From positions 1-41,913 of the IMG/VR virus record IMGVR_UViG_3300038701_002343: a DNA stretch of 41,913 nt. One strand, written 5' to 3'. The stretch is from a virus. Positions 8,154 to 15,751 of this stretch are shown here, piece after piece. Under the pieces are notes generated by a model. The model searched no databases. It saw only the letters and a program-made list of their open reading frames with translations, and was not told where the DNA came from. The translations under genes and the position numbers were made by a program. Numbering within the stretch: the stretch's first letter is position 1; every line of letters begins with the position of its first letter.

Positions 8154-9610
8154 TCAGCGTAGCTATCGCAGGCGAAAATATTGACCTCAGCCAGAGTGCC
8201 TCTTTTACCATCGGTGCCCGCTCTCCCTATACGGTACCGGGTGAGCTGTACGGCCCTAAGGTCTATAATATAGCTGCCCTGGACAGCAGGCTAAACAATA
8301 AGGTCTTTCAGTTTTCCAAATTGCTAAACAACACTTCCCGTGTCCGCACTTATCCTGATGCAGAGATCCGCTTTGCCGACCTGCTCTGGAAGGTGGGCAC
8401 CCTTAAGTTAAGGGATTATACAGGGGCGTATAATTTCAGCTTTCATACAGATGCCGGCGATATTGAGACCCGGATCCAAAACAGGAAACTTACTGACCTT
8501 GACCTGGGCGAAGTTCCTGCTACTTTCAACACGACCAATATTTACCCCGCTGCTAATTATGCACACTTCACCGTCAAAAACCCCACTTTCTACACCCCGG
8601 AAGCCTCTCCGGACTATGTGGGCTATGTCAATCTATACGATCAGGCAAACGATCGACTCTATAATCCTACAGACGATGGGATTAACTATGCTGTCACTCC
8701 TTTCCCTTTTTTGCTTTTCGTGCTGGATCAGGTATTCCGTGACCTGGGGTATTTTGGCATTGAGGGTAATTGGACAGCGGAAGAGGCTATAAAGCGGGTC
8801 GTTATCTATAATAATTACGACCAAAGGGGCGGAAATATGGCCTATTCCAGCCACTTGCCGCCCGTTTCCATCGGTTCTTTTTTGATAGATACGGCCATTA
8901 TGTTCGGTATTACCTATGTGGTCAATCCCCTCACCCGGAAGGTAAGCATTCAGCGGATCAGTGATTGGCTCAATGATGCTGCCTATACTGACCTGAATCA
9001 CCGGGCAAACGAGGGCTATAAGCTCGAACCTAACGAAAGTGACGGCTTTCTGTTCCGTATGCTGGCAGATTCTGAAGATAAATCACTCGACACCCTGCCC
9101 GGATGGATGGAATCCCGCACAGGATCGGGAGCAAGTGTCACGGATGTACAGGCCAGCCCCTTGCGGATGCTTTCCGAGACCAATCCTTACGGAGGGCAGT
9201 GGGACATTCCTTATGTGGAGCAGGCCGGTTCCGGTCCGGCGCTGGACATGGAGCCTGAGAGCAGGGGCGGGTTAAGGTTCATGTTCTTTGAGGGCATGTC
9301 AACGGACAGCCTGGGTAATGATTATCCTGTGGGCCATTACCTCCGGGCGGGGATGTCTCTCCGGTGGGATGGGGCAGACGGCATCCTTGCCCGATGCTAT
9401 ACAGAATGGATGGACTGGAAAAGCTACACCGAATACACCGAGCGCACCGTGGAGCTTAGTCTGGTAGAACTCCTGCAGCTGGACACCAGCCGAAAGGTGA
9501 TGATAGACAACTTAAAGTGGGTCGTGGATGAATACGAAGCCAGCATCAACACCGATGGCCGGGCAGACAGGATCAAGACAAGCTTAAAACTCTATTCCGT
9601 AAAGCTATGA
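8150..9610 (+). CDS. Probable tail-tip or baseplate protein
   Basis: A 486-residue protein, beta-rich, beginning MISVAIAGENIDLSQSAS. It resembles tail-associated proteins that follow a distal tail protein in Bacteroidota phages: an N-terminal strand-rich domain, a central part with aromatic motifs (about 170-260), and a C-terminal domain with paired RTVELSLVELLQLD/SRKVMIDNLKWVVDEY strands (about 430-470). It overlaps its neighbours by four bases each side. The role is inferred from order; no catalytic site was seen. Confidence 0.45.
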   Translation: MISVAIAGENIDLSQSASFTIGARSPYTVPGELYGPKVYNIAALDSRLNNKVFQFSKLLNNTSRVRTYPDAEIRFADLLWKVGTLKLRDYTGAYNFSFHTDAGDIETRIQNRKLTDLDLGEVPATFNTTNIYPAANYAHFTVKNPTFYTPEASPDYVGYVNLYDQANDRLYNPTDDGINYAVTPFPFLLFVLDQVFRDLGYFGIEGNWTAEEAIKRVVIYNNYDQRGGNMAYSSHLPPVSIGSFLIDTAIMFGITYVVNPLTRKVSIQRISDWLNDAAYTDLNHRANEGYKLEPNESDGFLFRMLADSEDKSLDTLPGWMESRTGSGASVTDVQASPLRMLSETNPYGGQWDIPYVEQAGSGPALDMEPESRGGLRFMFFEGMSTDSLGNDYPVGHYLRAGMSLRWDGADGILARCYTEWMDWKSYTEYTERTVELSLVELLQLDTSRKVMIDNLKWVVDEYEASINTDGRADRIKTSLKLYSVKL

Positions 9611-10044
9611 GCAATCTATCGATCAATCAGAAGATCAATCTTCGCGGGCTGGTAGAGGAATTCCCCCGGATAGGCCTTAAGGAATTTCGGCAGCGGTTCA
9701 GAAAGTTAAAAATCGGTGATACTGGCAATTTTGAGAGCAGTTTCCAGGTGCATTCTGCCATTAAGGGCAACTACAGCGTGGTACTTACCATCAGCTATGC
9801 CCATTATGGTGACTTTGTGCATTACGGCGTAGGCAAGGGGATCACCCGTGGAGACAACACCATCCGAAGGCTGGTAGGCTCCGGCCGAAAGGCCAAGAAA
9901 TGGAAAAAAGGCGTCTCTCATATGAAATACCGACTCGGTGAACTCTATGCCGAAGTCTCCGGTAAAGACATGAGCGAAAAGGTACTTAACATGATCGCTA
10001 ATCAGGACGGAGGTAAACCCGTTATGCTTTTTGATAAAAAGTAG
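9607..10044 (+). CDS. Small basic tail-region protein
   Basis: A 145-residue, strongly basic protein with a YAHYGDFVHYGVGKG segment near residue 60 and a SGRKAKKWKKG segment near 95. Such GDFVHYG-type segments occur in small tail-completion or connector proteins of phages, so this is the tentative role. It overlaps the preceding tail gene by four bases and ends the coupled run. The next gene begins after a 33-base gap. Confidence 0.45.
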   Translation: MSNLSINQKINLRGLVEEFPRIGLKEFRQRFRKLKIGDTGNFESSFQVHSAIKGNYSVVLTISYAHYGDFVHYGVGKGITRGDNTIRRLVGSGRKAKKWKKGVSHMKYRLGELYAEVSGKDMSEKVLNMIANQDGGKPVMLFDKK

Positions 10045-10077
10045 TATCTTTAGTTCTTAACCAAAACCCCAAATGTT

Positions 10078-10569
10078 ATGAAAAAAGTAATTTTAGCGAT
10101 TGTTTGCCTTGGTTTTTTGTATTCCTGTGGCATGAGCAAAGAAGAGCAGCTGGTATCAGATTATGAACAGCTGATCGAAGGCACCAAGATAGACCTTAAC
10201 TTAAAAGTGAAGGAATCTAAATTGATAGGAGAAACATTTTATGCTGATTCTATTGCTGAATTATCGGAATACATCGATTTTAAAGTGAATGAAAAGATTG
10301 AACAGCTTGGAAGAATCTACCAGGACAGTCCTGATGAACTAGAATCGTTTGTAAAGTTGTACCGTGGAGACAAAAAAGAAACCTTTCTGGAAGCACCTTA
10401 TAAAAAACTACTTTTCTATCAGGAAAATCCATCAAAAAAAATAGGTGAAGTATGGCAAATGACCTACACAATCAATAATCCACTACTGGGAGGCGTAGAA
10501 CAGGAACTAACAAAAAAATACCTCATCAATCCCGAAAAAACAAAAATAATCAGCACCATAAGCGAGTAA
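10078..10569 (+). CDS. Predicted lipoprotein, probable accessory (moron) gene
   Basis: A 163-residue protein with a clear lipoprotein signal peptide: MKKV, a hydrophobic stretch, and a lipobox ending YSCG (Cys about residue 17). The mature part is charged and helical, without recognised motifs. It is AT-richer than its neighbours and is followed by a perfect long palindrome. A cell-surface role in the lysogen, such as superinfection exclusion, is possible because phage-encoded lipoproteins often do this, but nothing in the sequence proves it. Confidence 0.6.
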   Translation: MKKVILAIVCLGFLYSCGMSKEEQLVSDYEQLIEGTKIDLNLKVKESKLIGETFYADSIAELSEYIDFKVNEKIEQLGRIYQDSPDELESFVKLYRGDKKETFLEAPYKKLLFYQENPSKKIGEVWQMTYTINNPLLGGVEQELTKKYLINPEKTKIISTISE

Positions 10570-10593
10570 AGGCCTATACCAGTAAGGGCCAAT

Positions 10594-10629
10594 TGCCGTA
10601 AGGGCCTATTGCAATAGGCCCTTACGGCA
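10594..10629. repeat. Perfect 36-bp palindrome after the lipoprotein gene
   Basis: The 18-base half-site reads TGCCGTAAGGGCCTATTG and is followed at once by its exact reverse complement, with no loop. The word GTAAGGGCC also occurs just upstream at 10582-10590. No T-run follows, so it is not a standard intrinsic terminator. It could be a cruciform, a dimer-binding site or the relic of a mobile hairpin. Confidence 0.85.
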
Positions 10630-10665
10630 TACCCATAAAGGACTCAAAACAAAATAAAAAAAACC

Positions 10666-10875
10666 ATGGCTGACGAAAAGACAACAATAGAAGTAATCAA
10701 CGAAAAACAGCAGGTAAGGAGAAAAATAGCCGATAACTGCCCTATGATCAGAGATGATCAGGTAATGGAGATGATGCAGGACTACGGCATGGAATATTTC
10801 CCTCCTGATTCGAATACCTTAAGATTATGCATGCTACTCGCTTCTGCTGAGCGAATGATCGAAAAGGTTGAGTAA
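10666..10875 (+). CDS. Small hypothetical protein
   Basis: A 69-residue charged helical protein (MADEKTTIEV start) with a Met-rich centre (DDQVMEMMQDYGMEY). No family was recognised. It stands alone between the palindrome and a strong terminator whose loop contains its own stop codon. Confidence 0.5.
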   Translation: MADEKTTIEVINEKQQVRRKIADNCPMIRDDQVMEMMQDYGMEYFPPDSNTLRLCMLLASAERMIEKVE

Positions 10876-10888
10876 TCTCAACCTTTTA
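10862..10888 (+). terminator. Intrinsic terminator at end of the small gene
   Basis: Stem AAAAGGTTGAG pairs with CTCAACCTTTT around a loop containing the TAA stop of the preceding gene. A/T-flanked stems of this kind act in both directions. It separates the tail block from the next transcription unit. Confidence 0.75.
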
Positions 10889-10946
10889 TACACTTTTCCG
10901 TAACTTATTGTACCGTTTTTTCTGAGGTAAACAACTTTTAATGAAG

Positions 10947-11127
10947 TACATTTATAATTCTAAAAGTTTAATATACAAGGGTAGGAAACTGCCCGCTGCG
11001 TTGCTGACGGGTTTTTTTATGCCCTAAAAATCTGCGGTGTCTAACCCCGTGCACTAGTTATAATGGCTAGTCGCAAGCCCTTGTATTGGACTTTTAGAGC
11101 GGGAAGTGGGCACCGTTTTTTTATGCC
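10947..11127 (+). ncRNA. Structured leader or small RNA upstream of the 77-residue gene
   Basis: A promoter-like TACATTTATA at 10947 is followed by CTAAAAGT...ACAAGGG (10960-10981), which pairs with CCCTTGT...ACTTTTAG (11078-11097). Inside, CCCGCT (10992-10997) can pair either with AGCGGG at 11098-11103 or within a local hairpin (CCCG/CGGG) followed by seven T. A 13-base word GTTTTTTTATGCC occurs at 11011 and again at 11115. The arms interlock, as in a pseudoknot or attenuator. The gene downstream is paralogous to the gene behind the other structured leader at about 28.9 kb. Confidence 0.5.
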
Positions 11128-11153
11128 TTCAAATCTAAAAAATCAATACTAAA

Positions 11154-11387
11154 ATGAAAAATGCACCTCAGTTACCAGACATGGCCCTGGAAGCCATCGA
11201 AAACCTTCTTATCGCTGATGATCTCAATGATATAAGGGACACTATGACCGATCTATTGCTAGGCTGGATCATCAATGCCGAAGAACCAGACCTCACCGAA
11301 CGCCGAAAGAAAGTCTTTCACTACCAGGTCATCATCGGCCTCATCACAGATGCACAGGCCATTAAAGACGGCCGTCCACTAAACTAA
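11154..11387 (+). CDS. Small conserved phage protein, paralogue of the gene at 29039
   Basis: A 77-residue acidic helical protein. Its C-terminal half (PDLTERRKKVFHYQVI) closely matches the protein at 29039-29269 (PELTERRTKVFHYRVI), and the N-terminal halves share a DDLNDIRDTMTDLLLGW / DDVKKIKGSLSEFFLEW pattern. No function is known to me. It has its own structured leader and a terminator behind it, so it is a separate transcription unit just before the tape measure gene. Confidence 0.65.
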   Translation: MKNAPQLPDMALEAIENLLIADDLNDIRDTMTDLLLGWIINAEEPDLTERRKKVFHYQVIIGLITDAQAIKDGRPLN

Positions 11388-11441
11388 AAATACATTTTAA
11401 CCATTAACATTTTAACATTTAAGATTATTCCCCTGTCCTCT

Positions 11442-11467
11442 AAAAGCCCCCTAAAAAGGGCTTTTTT
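11442..11467 (+). terminator. Intrinsic terminator before tape measure gene
   Basis: Stem AAAAGCCC / GGGCTTTT followed by a T-run. TGTCCTC stands immediately upstream (11434-11440). It closes the 77-residue gene's unit; the tape measure gene starts 22 bases further on. Confidence 0.7.
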
Positions 11468-11488
11468 GCTGCCATAAATATCCGCACT

Positions 11489-13921
11489 ATGGCCAGCACC
11501 GAACAGAGAAAAATCAAGATCATCGCAGACGGTACCCAGGTAAATGCCACCTTCAACGACATGACCGCTGCCGCCCGCCTTCTCCAAAACCAACTCAAAA
11601 AACTCTCCCCCGAATCGGAGGAGTTTGCCAAAAAGTCACAACAGCTTAAGGGTGTCAAGAAAAATATGGATGACCTGAAGCCCTCCGTATTTGGCACGCA
11701 GAAAGCCCTGCAGGGAATGAACAATGAGTTTCTGCAAATGACACCCTTCGGAGGTATCATCAATGGCCTCACCGCCGCCATGGGCAAAGGTAAAATGGCC
11801 GTCAACCTCCTGGCTACAGGCTTCAAGACACTAAGAGGTGCCATCATCTCCACGGGCATAGGTGCCCTGCTCGTAGGTCTCGGGCTTCTGATCAACTACC
11901 TTACCAGCACTCAGGACGGCATAGACAAGGTAAACAAAGTCCTTACCCCTATGCGGGTGATCTTCGAAAAGCTCCAGGGCGTAGTCCAGAACCTTGGCGG
12001 CAACCTGTTCAAAGGCCTGGGAGAATTGCTAAATGGTGACCTAAGCAAAGGATTCAACACCCTTAAAGACGGAGCCTCCCAGGCAGGAGAGGAGCTTTCA
12101 TCTGCTTTCACTGATGGTATAGAGCAGGGGTCAAGGCTGGCAGAAATGAACATCAAAATCCAGGAGACGGAAAATAAACTCCTCACCGAACGTGCCAGGC
12201 TTAATAAGGCTTATGAAGAAGCCCGGGAGATCGCTCAGGACCAGAGCAAAAGTGAAGAGGTAAGGCTTAAGGCCGCCAGGGATGCACAGGCCGCACAGGA
12301 TGAGCTGCTAAATCAGGAGCAGAACTTCATAGACATGAAGATCGAGCGAATGGAAATGGAGCAGTCATTTAATGATACTTCACGGGCAGACGAAAAGGAA
12401 CTGCAGCAGCTGGTAGCCGAGCGTACAAACTTCGAAGCCCAGGCAGCATCCAAGCGGATGCGGGCCAAGTCTGTGGAAAACAGCATTTCCAAGCAGATCC
12501 ACGCTGAGAACATGAAGCAACTGGATGAGCAGCGCAAGGCAGAGAAAGAAAACCAGGCACAACTGAAAAAGCTAAGGGCAGAATATGTCAAGGCATCCAT
12601 AGAAGCGGAGCAATCCCTGGAAGACCTGCGCATTTCTGTGATGGAAGATGGACTAGCTAAGAAAACAGCCAAACTAGACCTTGATCTGGAAAGGGAAATC
12701 CAGAAAATGGAAGAACGCCGGCAGGCCATCATTGACAATGAAACCCTCACCGAAGAAGAAAAACAAGCCGTCCGGGAGCAGTTCGCAGAGATGGAAGAAC
12801 TTAAGAGACAGGAGCGAAGGGATAAGCTTGCTGAACTTAAAGAGGAAGAGGAAAAAGCTGAAATTGAGAAAAAATTTGAAAAGTTTGACGAAGAACAAGA
12901 AAGAAAAACCTTGCTTTTTGAGTTGGATGCCACTAATGCAATTCAAGCTGAATATAGTAAAAATGAGAAGCTTTTAGAAATACAAAGGGAATATGCATTA
13001 CAGAAGCTTGCTATTCTGGAAAATGCCAACAAAGGAGAAACCAACCAGGCACTTAAACTGAAAGCTCAGATTGCGAATATTGATAAAGAAATTGCCGACA
13101 ATAAAATAGATGAAGCACAGCGGGCAGAGGACTTCAAGAGACAAATACAGGAAGCAGGACTTGAGGCCACGCGGGGCTTCTTACAGCTTGGTTTGGATTT
13201 ACTTGAAGATAATTCTAAAGCCAGAAAAGCAGTCGCCACCGCTACCAAAGCCTTTGATATAGCGAAAGTTATTTCAAATGGTATTACTGAAATTCAGGGT
13301 TATTGGAGTACTAATGGCCCTATACCATTTGTTGGCCCAGCATTAGCTACTGGATTATCTATTGCCGCAGGGGTAAGGACTGCGGCCGCCGTAAACAAAA
13401 TACGTACAACCAAGTACGCATCAGGAGGAGCCACCGGATCAGGAAATGTCGTGGATATGATGATGGGAGGAAATGGTGCCTGGTCCATGCCTGACGGCAC
13501 CAATACCCGATGGGTAGGCAGCTATGCCAACGGTGGGCATGTAGGCAGTCCATCATTTGGAGTGATAGGAGAGAAAGGTAGCGAATGGGTAGGCCCTAAC
13601 TGGATGCTTCGCAGTCCTAAGTATGCTGATATCTTCGGTTACCTGGAAGCAGAGCGACAGCGAGCCACCCCCTATGCAGCAGGAGGAGTGACCTCCATGT
13701 CCACACCCCAATCCTCCGGAAGAATCAGCGTTCCCGGATCAGAGATGCAAGCCCAGCAGATGATGGCCGAGTTCCGCCAGCTCAGAGCAGTGATGGAAGA
13801 CATGCGCGGCCTGATAGCCACCTGGCCAGACCGACTCAAAGTATATAACGACCCCAGAGACATCCTCACAGGCATCCAGGTACTCAACGACATCGAATCC
13901 GACAGTCGCATAAACAGGTAA
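11489..13921 (+). CDS. Tail tape measure protein
   Basis: An 810-residue protein. It has an N-terminal ASTEQRKIKIIADGTQVNAT strand segment common in tape measures, hydrophobic helices around residues 110-135 (GALLVGLGLLINYL), a very long charged coiled-coil region (about 200-590), another hydrophobic stretch (about 600-640) and a Gly/Ser-rich C-terminus. It sets tail length by spanning the tail tube lumen and helps DNA ejection. Its length would predict a tail of roughly 120 nm by the usual rule of about 0.15 nm per residue. This is the main evidence for siphovirus form. Confidence 0.88.
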   Translation: MASTEQRKIKIIADGTQVNATFNDMTAAARLLQNQLKKLSPESEEFAKKSQQLKGVKKNMDDLKPSVFGTQKALQGMNNEFLQMTPFGGIINGLTAAMGKGKMAVNLLATGFKTLRGAIISTGIGALLVGLGLLINYLTSTQDGIDKVNKVLTPMRVIFEKLQGVVQNLGGNLFKGLGELLNGDLSKGFNTLKDGASQAGEELSSAFTDGIEQGSRLAEMNIKIQETENKLLTERARLNKAYEEAREIAQDQSKSEEVRLKAARDAQAAQDELLNQEQNFIDMKIERMEMEQSFNDTSRADEKELQQLVAERTNFEAQAASKRMRAKSVENSISKQIHAENMKQLDEQRKAEKENQAQLKKLRAEYVKASIEAEQSLEDLRISVMEDGLAKKTAKLDLDLEREIQKMEERRQAIIDNETLTEEEKQAVREQFAEMEELKRQERRDKLAELKEEEEKAEIEKKFEKFDEEQERKTLLFELDATNAIQAEYSKNEKLLEIQREYALQKLAILENANKGETNQALKLKAQIANIDKEIADNKIDEAQRAEDFKRQIQEAGLEATRGFLQLGLDLLEDNSKARKAVATATKAFDIAKVISNGITEIQGYWSTNGPIPFVGPALATGLSIAAGVRTAAAVNKIRTTKYASGGATGSGNVVDMMMGGNGAWSMPDGTNTRWVGSYANGGHVGSPSFGVIGEKGSEWVGPNWMLRSPKYADIFGYLEAERQRATPYAAGGVTSMSTPQSSGRISVPGSEMQAQQMMAEFRQLRAVMEDMRGLIATWPDRLKVYNDPRDILTGIQVLNDIESDSRINR

Positions 13922-13924
13922 GCC

Positions 13925-14086
13925 ATGATCAACCACCCTATAATCCTACGCATCAGAAAACTATTCCCCTTCGCAGACAAGCTCCTGCTCCACTTACCCG
14001 CAGGCATCATAGTAGGATTACTCACCCTGCTCTACAGCCAAGACCCCTACGAAATCATCCGAAACGCCACCGACATCGGCTCATGA
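13925..14086 (+). CDS. Tiny membrane protein A downstream of tape measure
   Basis: A 53-residue protein starting at ATG 13925, four bases after the tape measure stop. It has a basic N-terminus (ILRIRKLFPFADK) and one transmembrane helix around residues 24-41 (PAGIIVGLLTLLY). Its codon use matches the tape measure gene. The stop overlaps the next start (ATGA). The function is unknown. Confidence 0.55.
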   Translation: MINHPIILRIRKLFPFADKLLLHLPAGIIVGLLTLLYSQDPYEIIRNATDIGS

Positions 14087-14193
14087 AAGAAGTCTGGGAT
14101 TATTCCAGAAGCAAAGTAATTAACCTCGAAAACATCCTTGACCTATCAGCCACCATGGCCGGAGGTGTACTGGTCGCTTTGTTTTTTATGTAA
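14083..14193 (+). CDS. Tiny membrane protein B
   Basis: A 36-residue protein starting at ATG 14083 inside the previous stop (ATGA overlap). The C-terminal third (MAGGVLVALFFM) is hydrophobic and could cross the membrane. It is the last gene of the tail operon; the DNA becomes strongly AT-rich after it. Its reality rests on the tight coupling and the membrane segment. Confidence 0.4.
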   Translation: MKEVWDYSRSKVINLENILDLSATMAGGVLVALFFM

Positions 14194-14225
14194 AAAAAAT
14201 AATTCAATCTTTTTTGCTCTTTTAC

Positions 14226-14258
14226 TTGACTTATATATACATTATAGTGTATATTTAC
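14226..14258 (+). promoter_or_regulatory. Bacteroidota-type promoter for the accessory locus
   Basis: TTGAC at 14226-14230, a 19-base spacer, then TATATTTAC at 14250-14258, in good agreement with the -33/-7 spacing of Bacteroidota sigma factor promoters. The same TATATTTAC box with the same 19-base spacing precedes the gene at 28016. The start codon follows 34 bases later. Confidence 0.65.
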
Positions 14259-14292
14259 ATTATAATCATTAGGGAAATAAAAGTTAAAGGTC

Positions 14293-14700
14293 ATGAAAAC
14301 TCAAATCAAAAATTTAACATCAGGAACAAAAAATCAAATTATAAATCCTGAAAAAGACTACAGTCAATTACCTCCTGCTTCCAGTCATGTAGGCCATTCA
14401 GGGAGTAACTCACAGGCTGTAGAAGATACATGGAATCAGGTGACCACTGAAAATCCTGAAAAGATTACTATTGATATATGGAATGAGGAGATCACTTTAA
14501 ATGCTAACTGGTCTATGTCTGGTAAAACCTGCGCTTATTTTGCAGATATTCCAAAAGAATTCCTGCAAAAAAATACCTCTTTGGTTCCGCCTAAAAAAGG
14601 GGAACCTTACATTTCTATTCAAAATGCAAACCACATAGTAATCCATAATGGTAAGAATAGTTATAAGACAATCTGCCCATCTTTGGTAACGATTAAATAA
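14293..14700 (+). CDS. Hypothetical protein of the AT-rich accessory locus
   Basis: A 135-residue protein, Asn- and Lys-rich, with a predicted beta-rich C-terminal half (ITIDIWNEEITLNANW, then GEPYISIQNANHIVIHNG). It is not recognised. It follows a strong promoter and precedes an HTH gene by eight bases, so a toxin-antitoxin-like or lysogenic-conversion pair is conceivable. Base composition differs sharply from the tail genes before it, suggesting transfer. Confidence 0.55.
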   Translation: MKTQIKNLTSGTKNQIINPEKDYSQLPPASSHVGHSGSNSQAVEDTWNQVTTENPEKITIDIWNEEITLNANWSMSGKTCAYFADIPKEFLQKNTSLVPPKKGEPYISIQNANHIVIHNGKNSYKTICPSLVTIK

Positions 14701-14708
14701 ATAAAAAA

Positions 14709-14987
14709 ATGGACAAAAAATTCAACCCTAAAATAGCAGACATCGCCCGTAAAAAAACGGGCGAACACTTCCGCAACCGCCGTGAAGAACTCGGCCTCTC
14801 CCAGTCAGAACTTGGCAGCTGTGCCGGACTAAAGCAGCAGCACCACCTCAGCCGATTCGAAAACGGCCTGCAAAACATCGGGATAAACAACCTTTTCGCC
14901 CTCGCCGGATGCCTAAGAATGGAAATCCAATTCATCACCAAAGACCCCAACTCAGTCCCAGGATTCCCGGAGAATTCTGATAATTGA
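14709..14987 (+). CDS. XRE-family helix-turn-helix regulator
   Basis: A 92-residue protein with a Cro/CI-type HTH at about residues 22-72 (FRNRREELGLSQSELG, then HHLSRFENG as recognition helix). It probably regulates the preceding gene and the promoter at 14226. The last ~38 bases of the gene belong to the 346-bp direct repeat, so its C-terminus (PGFPENSDN) may have been acquired when that block was inserted. Confidence 0.75.
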   Translation: MDKKFNPKIADIARKKTGEHFRNRREELGLSQSELGSCAGLKQQHHLSRFENGLQNIGINNLFALAGCLRMEIQFITKDPNSVPGFPENSDN

Positions 14988-15295
14988 TAACTAACCTCGG
15001 ATTATGACTGAATTAGAAAAGAAAATTTATGAACGTGCGCTTGAAATTCTGCCTGAATTAGAAAAAACAGTCAAGGTTGTTAAAACAAAAGCAAGATATA
15101 TATCATTCCCTTTTTTTTGTGACGGAGTAATTGATAAAATAATTTACGATACCAACGAGAGTAAATTCACAAAAATCGAATACACAAAAGGCAAAGGAAA
15201 TGGATCTACATTGGGACCATCAATGAATAAATTTTCTTCCCTCTTCGATGAAGTAGAAACATGTTCTTTTTATCTTCCAAATTAGAGATAACGGC
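14950..15295 (+). repeat. 346-bp direct repeat, copy 1
   Basis: Nearly identical to 15752-16097 (offset 802 bases), with roughly eight substitutions that I can see. It contains the 3' end of the HTH gene, a short linker and the whole 93-residue gene, and ends at GATAACGGC just after the stop codon, exactly where the attC-like hairpin begins. Confidence 0.95.
15004..15285 (+). CDS. Hypothetical 93-residue protein, duplicate copy 1
   Basis: A charged protein starting MTELEKKIYERALEIL, with a basic middle (VVKTKARYISF) and a C-terminal part rich in Lys, Gly and Ser. No family was recognised. A second copy at 15806-16087 differs at only two residues (Glu10 to Lys, and Asp to Asn near residue 81). 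It is followed directly by a long imperfect hairpin. Confidence 0.6.
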   Translation: MTELEKKIYERALEILPELEKTVKVVKTKARYISFPFFCDGVIDKIIYDTNESKFTKIEYTKGKGNGSTLGPSMNKFSSLFDEVETCSFYLPN

Positions 15296-15413
15296 CTTGA
15301 TAAAAAATCGGGCGGGATAACTGGCGTGAAGCCGCACTTAGGACGCTTGCAACATAGGTTCGGGTGCAATAATAGTAGCAATAGCCCCGCCTGTTTTTTA
15401 TCTATTGTTCTCC
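15285..15413 (+). repeat. attC-like imperfect hairpin, site A
   Basis: Begins at the stop codon of the 93-residue gene. Outer bases AGATAAC (15286-15292) pair with GTTCTCC (15407-15413). A longer inner stem, GATAAAAAATCGGGCGGG (15299-15316), pairs imperfectly with CCCGCCTGTTTTTTATC (15386-15402). The two stems are separated by unequal spacers. The AAC...GTT base, bipartite stem, asymmetric spacers and ~129-bp length resemble integron attC sites, although the GTT end does not match the full GTTRRRY consensus. Confidence 0.55.
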
Positions 15414-15443
15414 ATCTGGGCGGCTGAAACCAAATTTTGAATT

Positions 15444-15695
15444 ATGGAAATCGAAAATAAAGCTTGGAATTTATCCAGCGACAATTGTAAGTACATCGGC
15501 TATCGCGGGCTTAGGTTAGTGGTTTATCACAATATAAATGATCTATTCACTTGGTATGTGGAAACGAAAGCTGATGATGGAAAAAGAATCCTCCTTCATA
15601 GCGGACAGGATCACGGGGAAAAGCATTGCATGAGGCAAGCGGTTAAGGATGCGGACAGATATTTAGACAAAGATGATTTAACGAGAATTTTCTGA
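15444..15695 (+). CDS. Hypothetical 83-residue cassette protein
   Basis: A small protein with an N-terminal beta-rich part (YIGYRGLRLVVYHN, LFTWYVETKA) and a C-terminal charged helix (MRQAVKDADRYLDKDDL). It is not recognised. It lies between the two copies of the 346-bp repeat and within an imperfect inverted repeat (15405-15425 against 15695-15714, sharing TTGTTCTCCA and GGCGGCT), so it looks like a mobile cassette cargo gene. Confidence 0.55.
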   Translation: MEIENKAWNLSSDNCKYIGYRGLRLVVYHNINDLFTWYVETKADDGKRILLHSGQDHGEKHCMRQAVKDADRYLDKDDLTRIF

Positions 15696-15751
15696 GCCGC
15701 CTTGTGGAGAACAAGCGGATAAAGTGCACTCCATCACTAAATCACCCAATC

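Noticed and set aside
12313-12933. 206-codon antisense frame in the tape measure gene
   Set aside because: Its Ser/Phe-rich composition is what the complement of a Lys/Glu-rich coiled coil gives; no independent support.
15285-15413. Ordinary intrinsic terminator for hairpin A
   Set aside because: The arms are about 70 bases apart, contain bulges, and the 3' arm is not followed by a T-run; two similar bipartite elements at 27.3 and 27.8 kb share the AAC/GTT edges.
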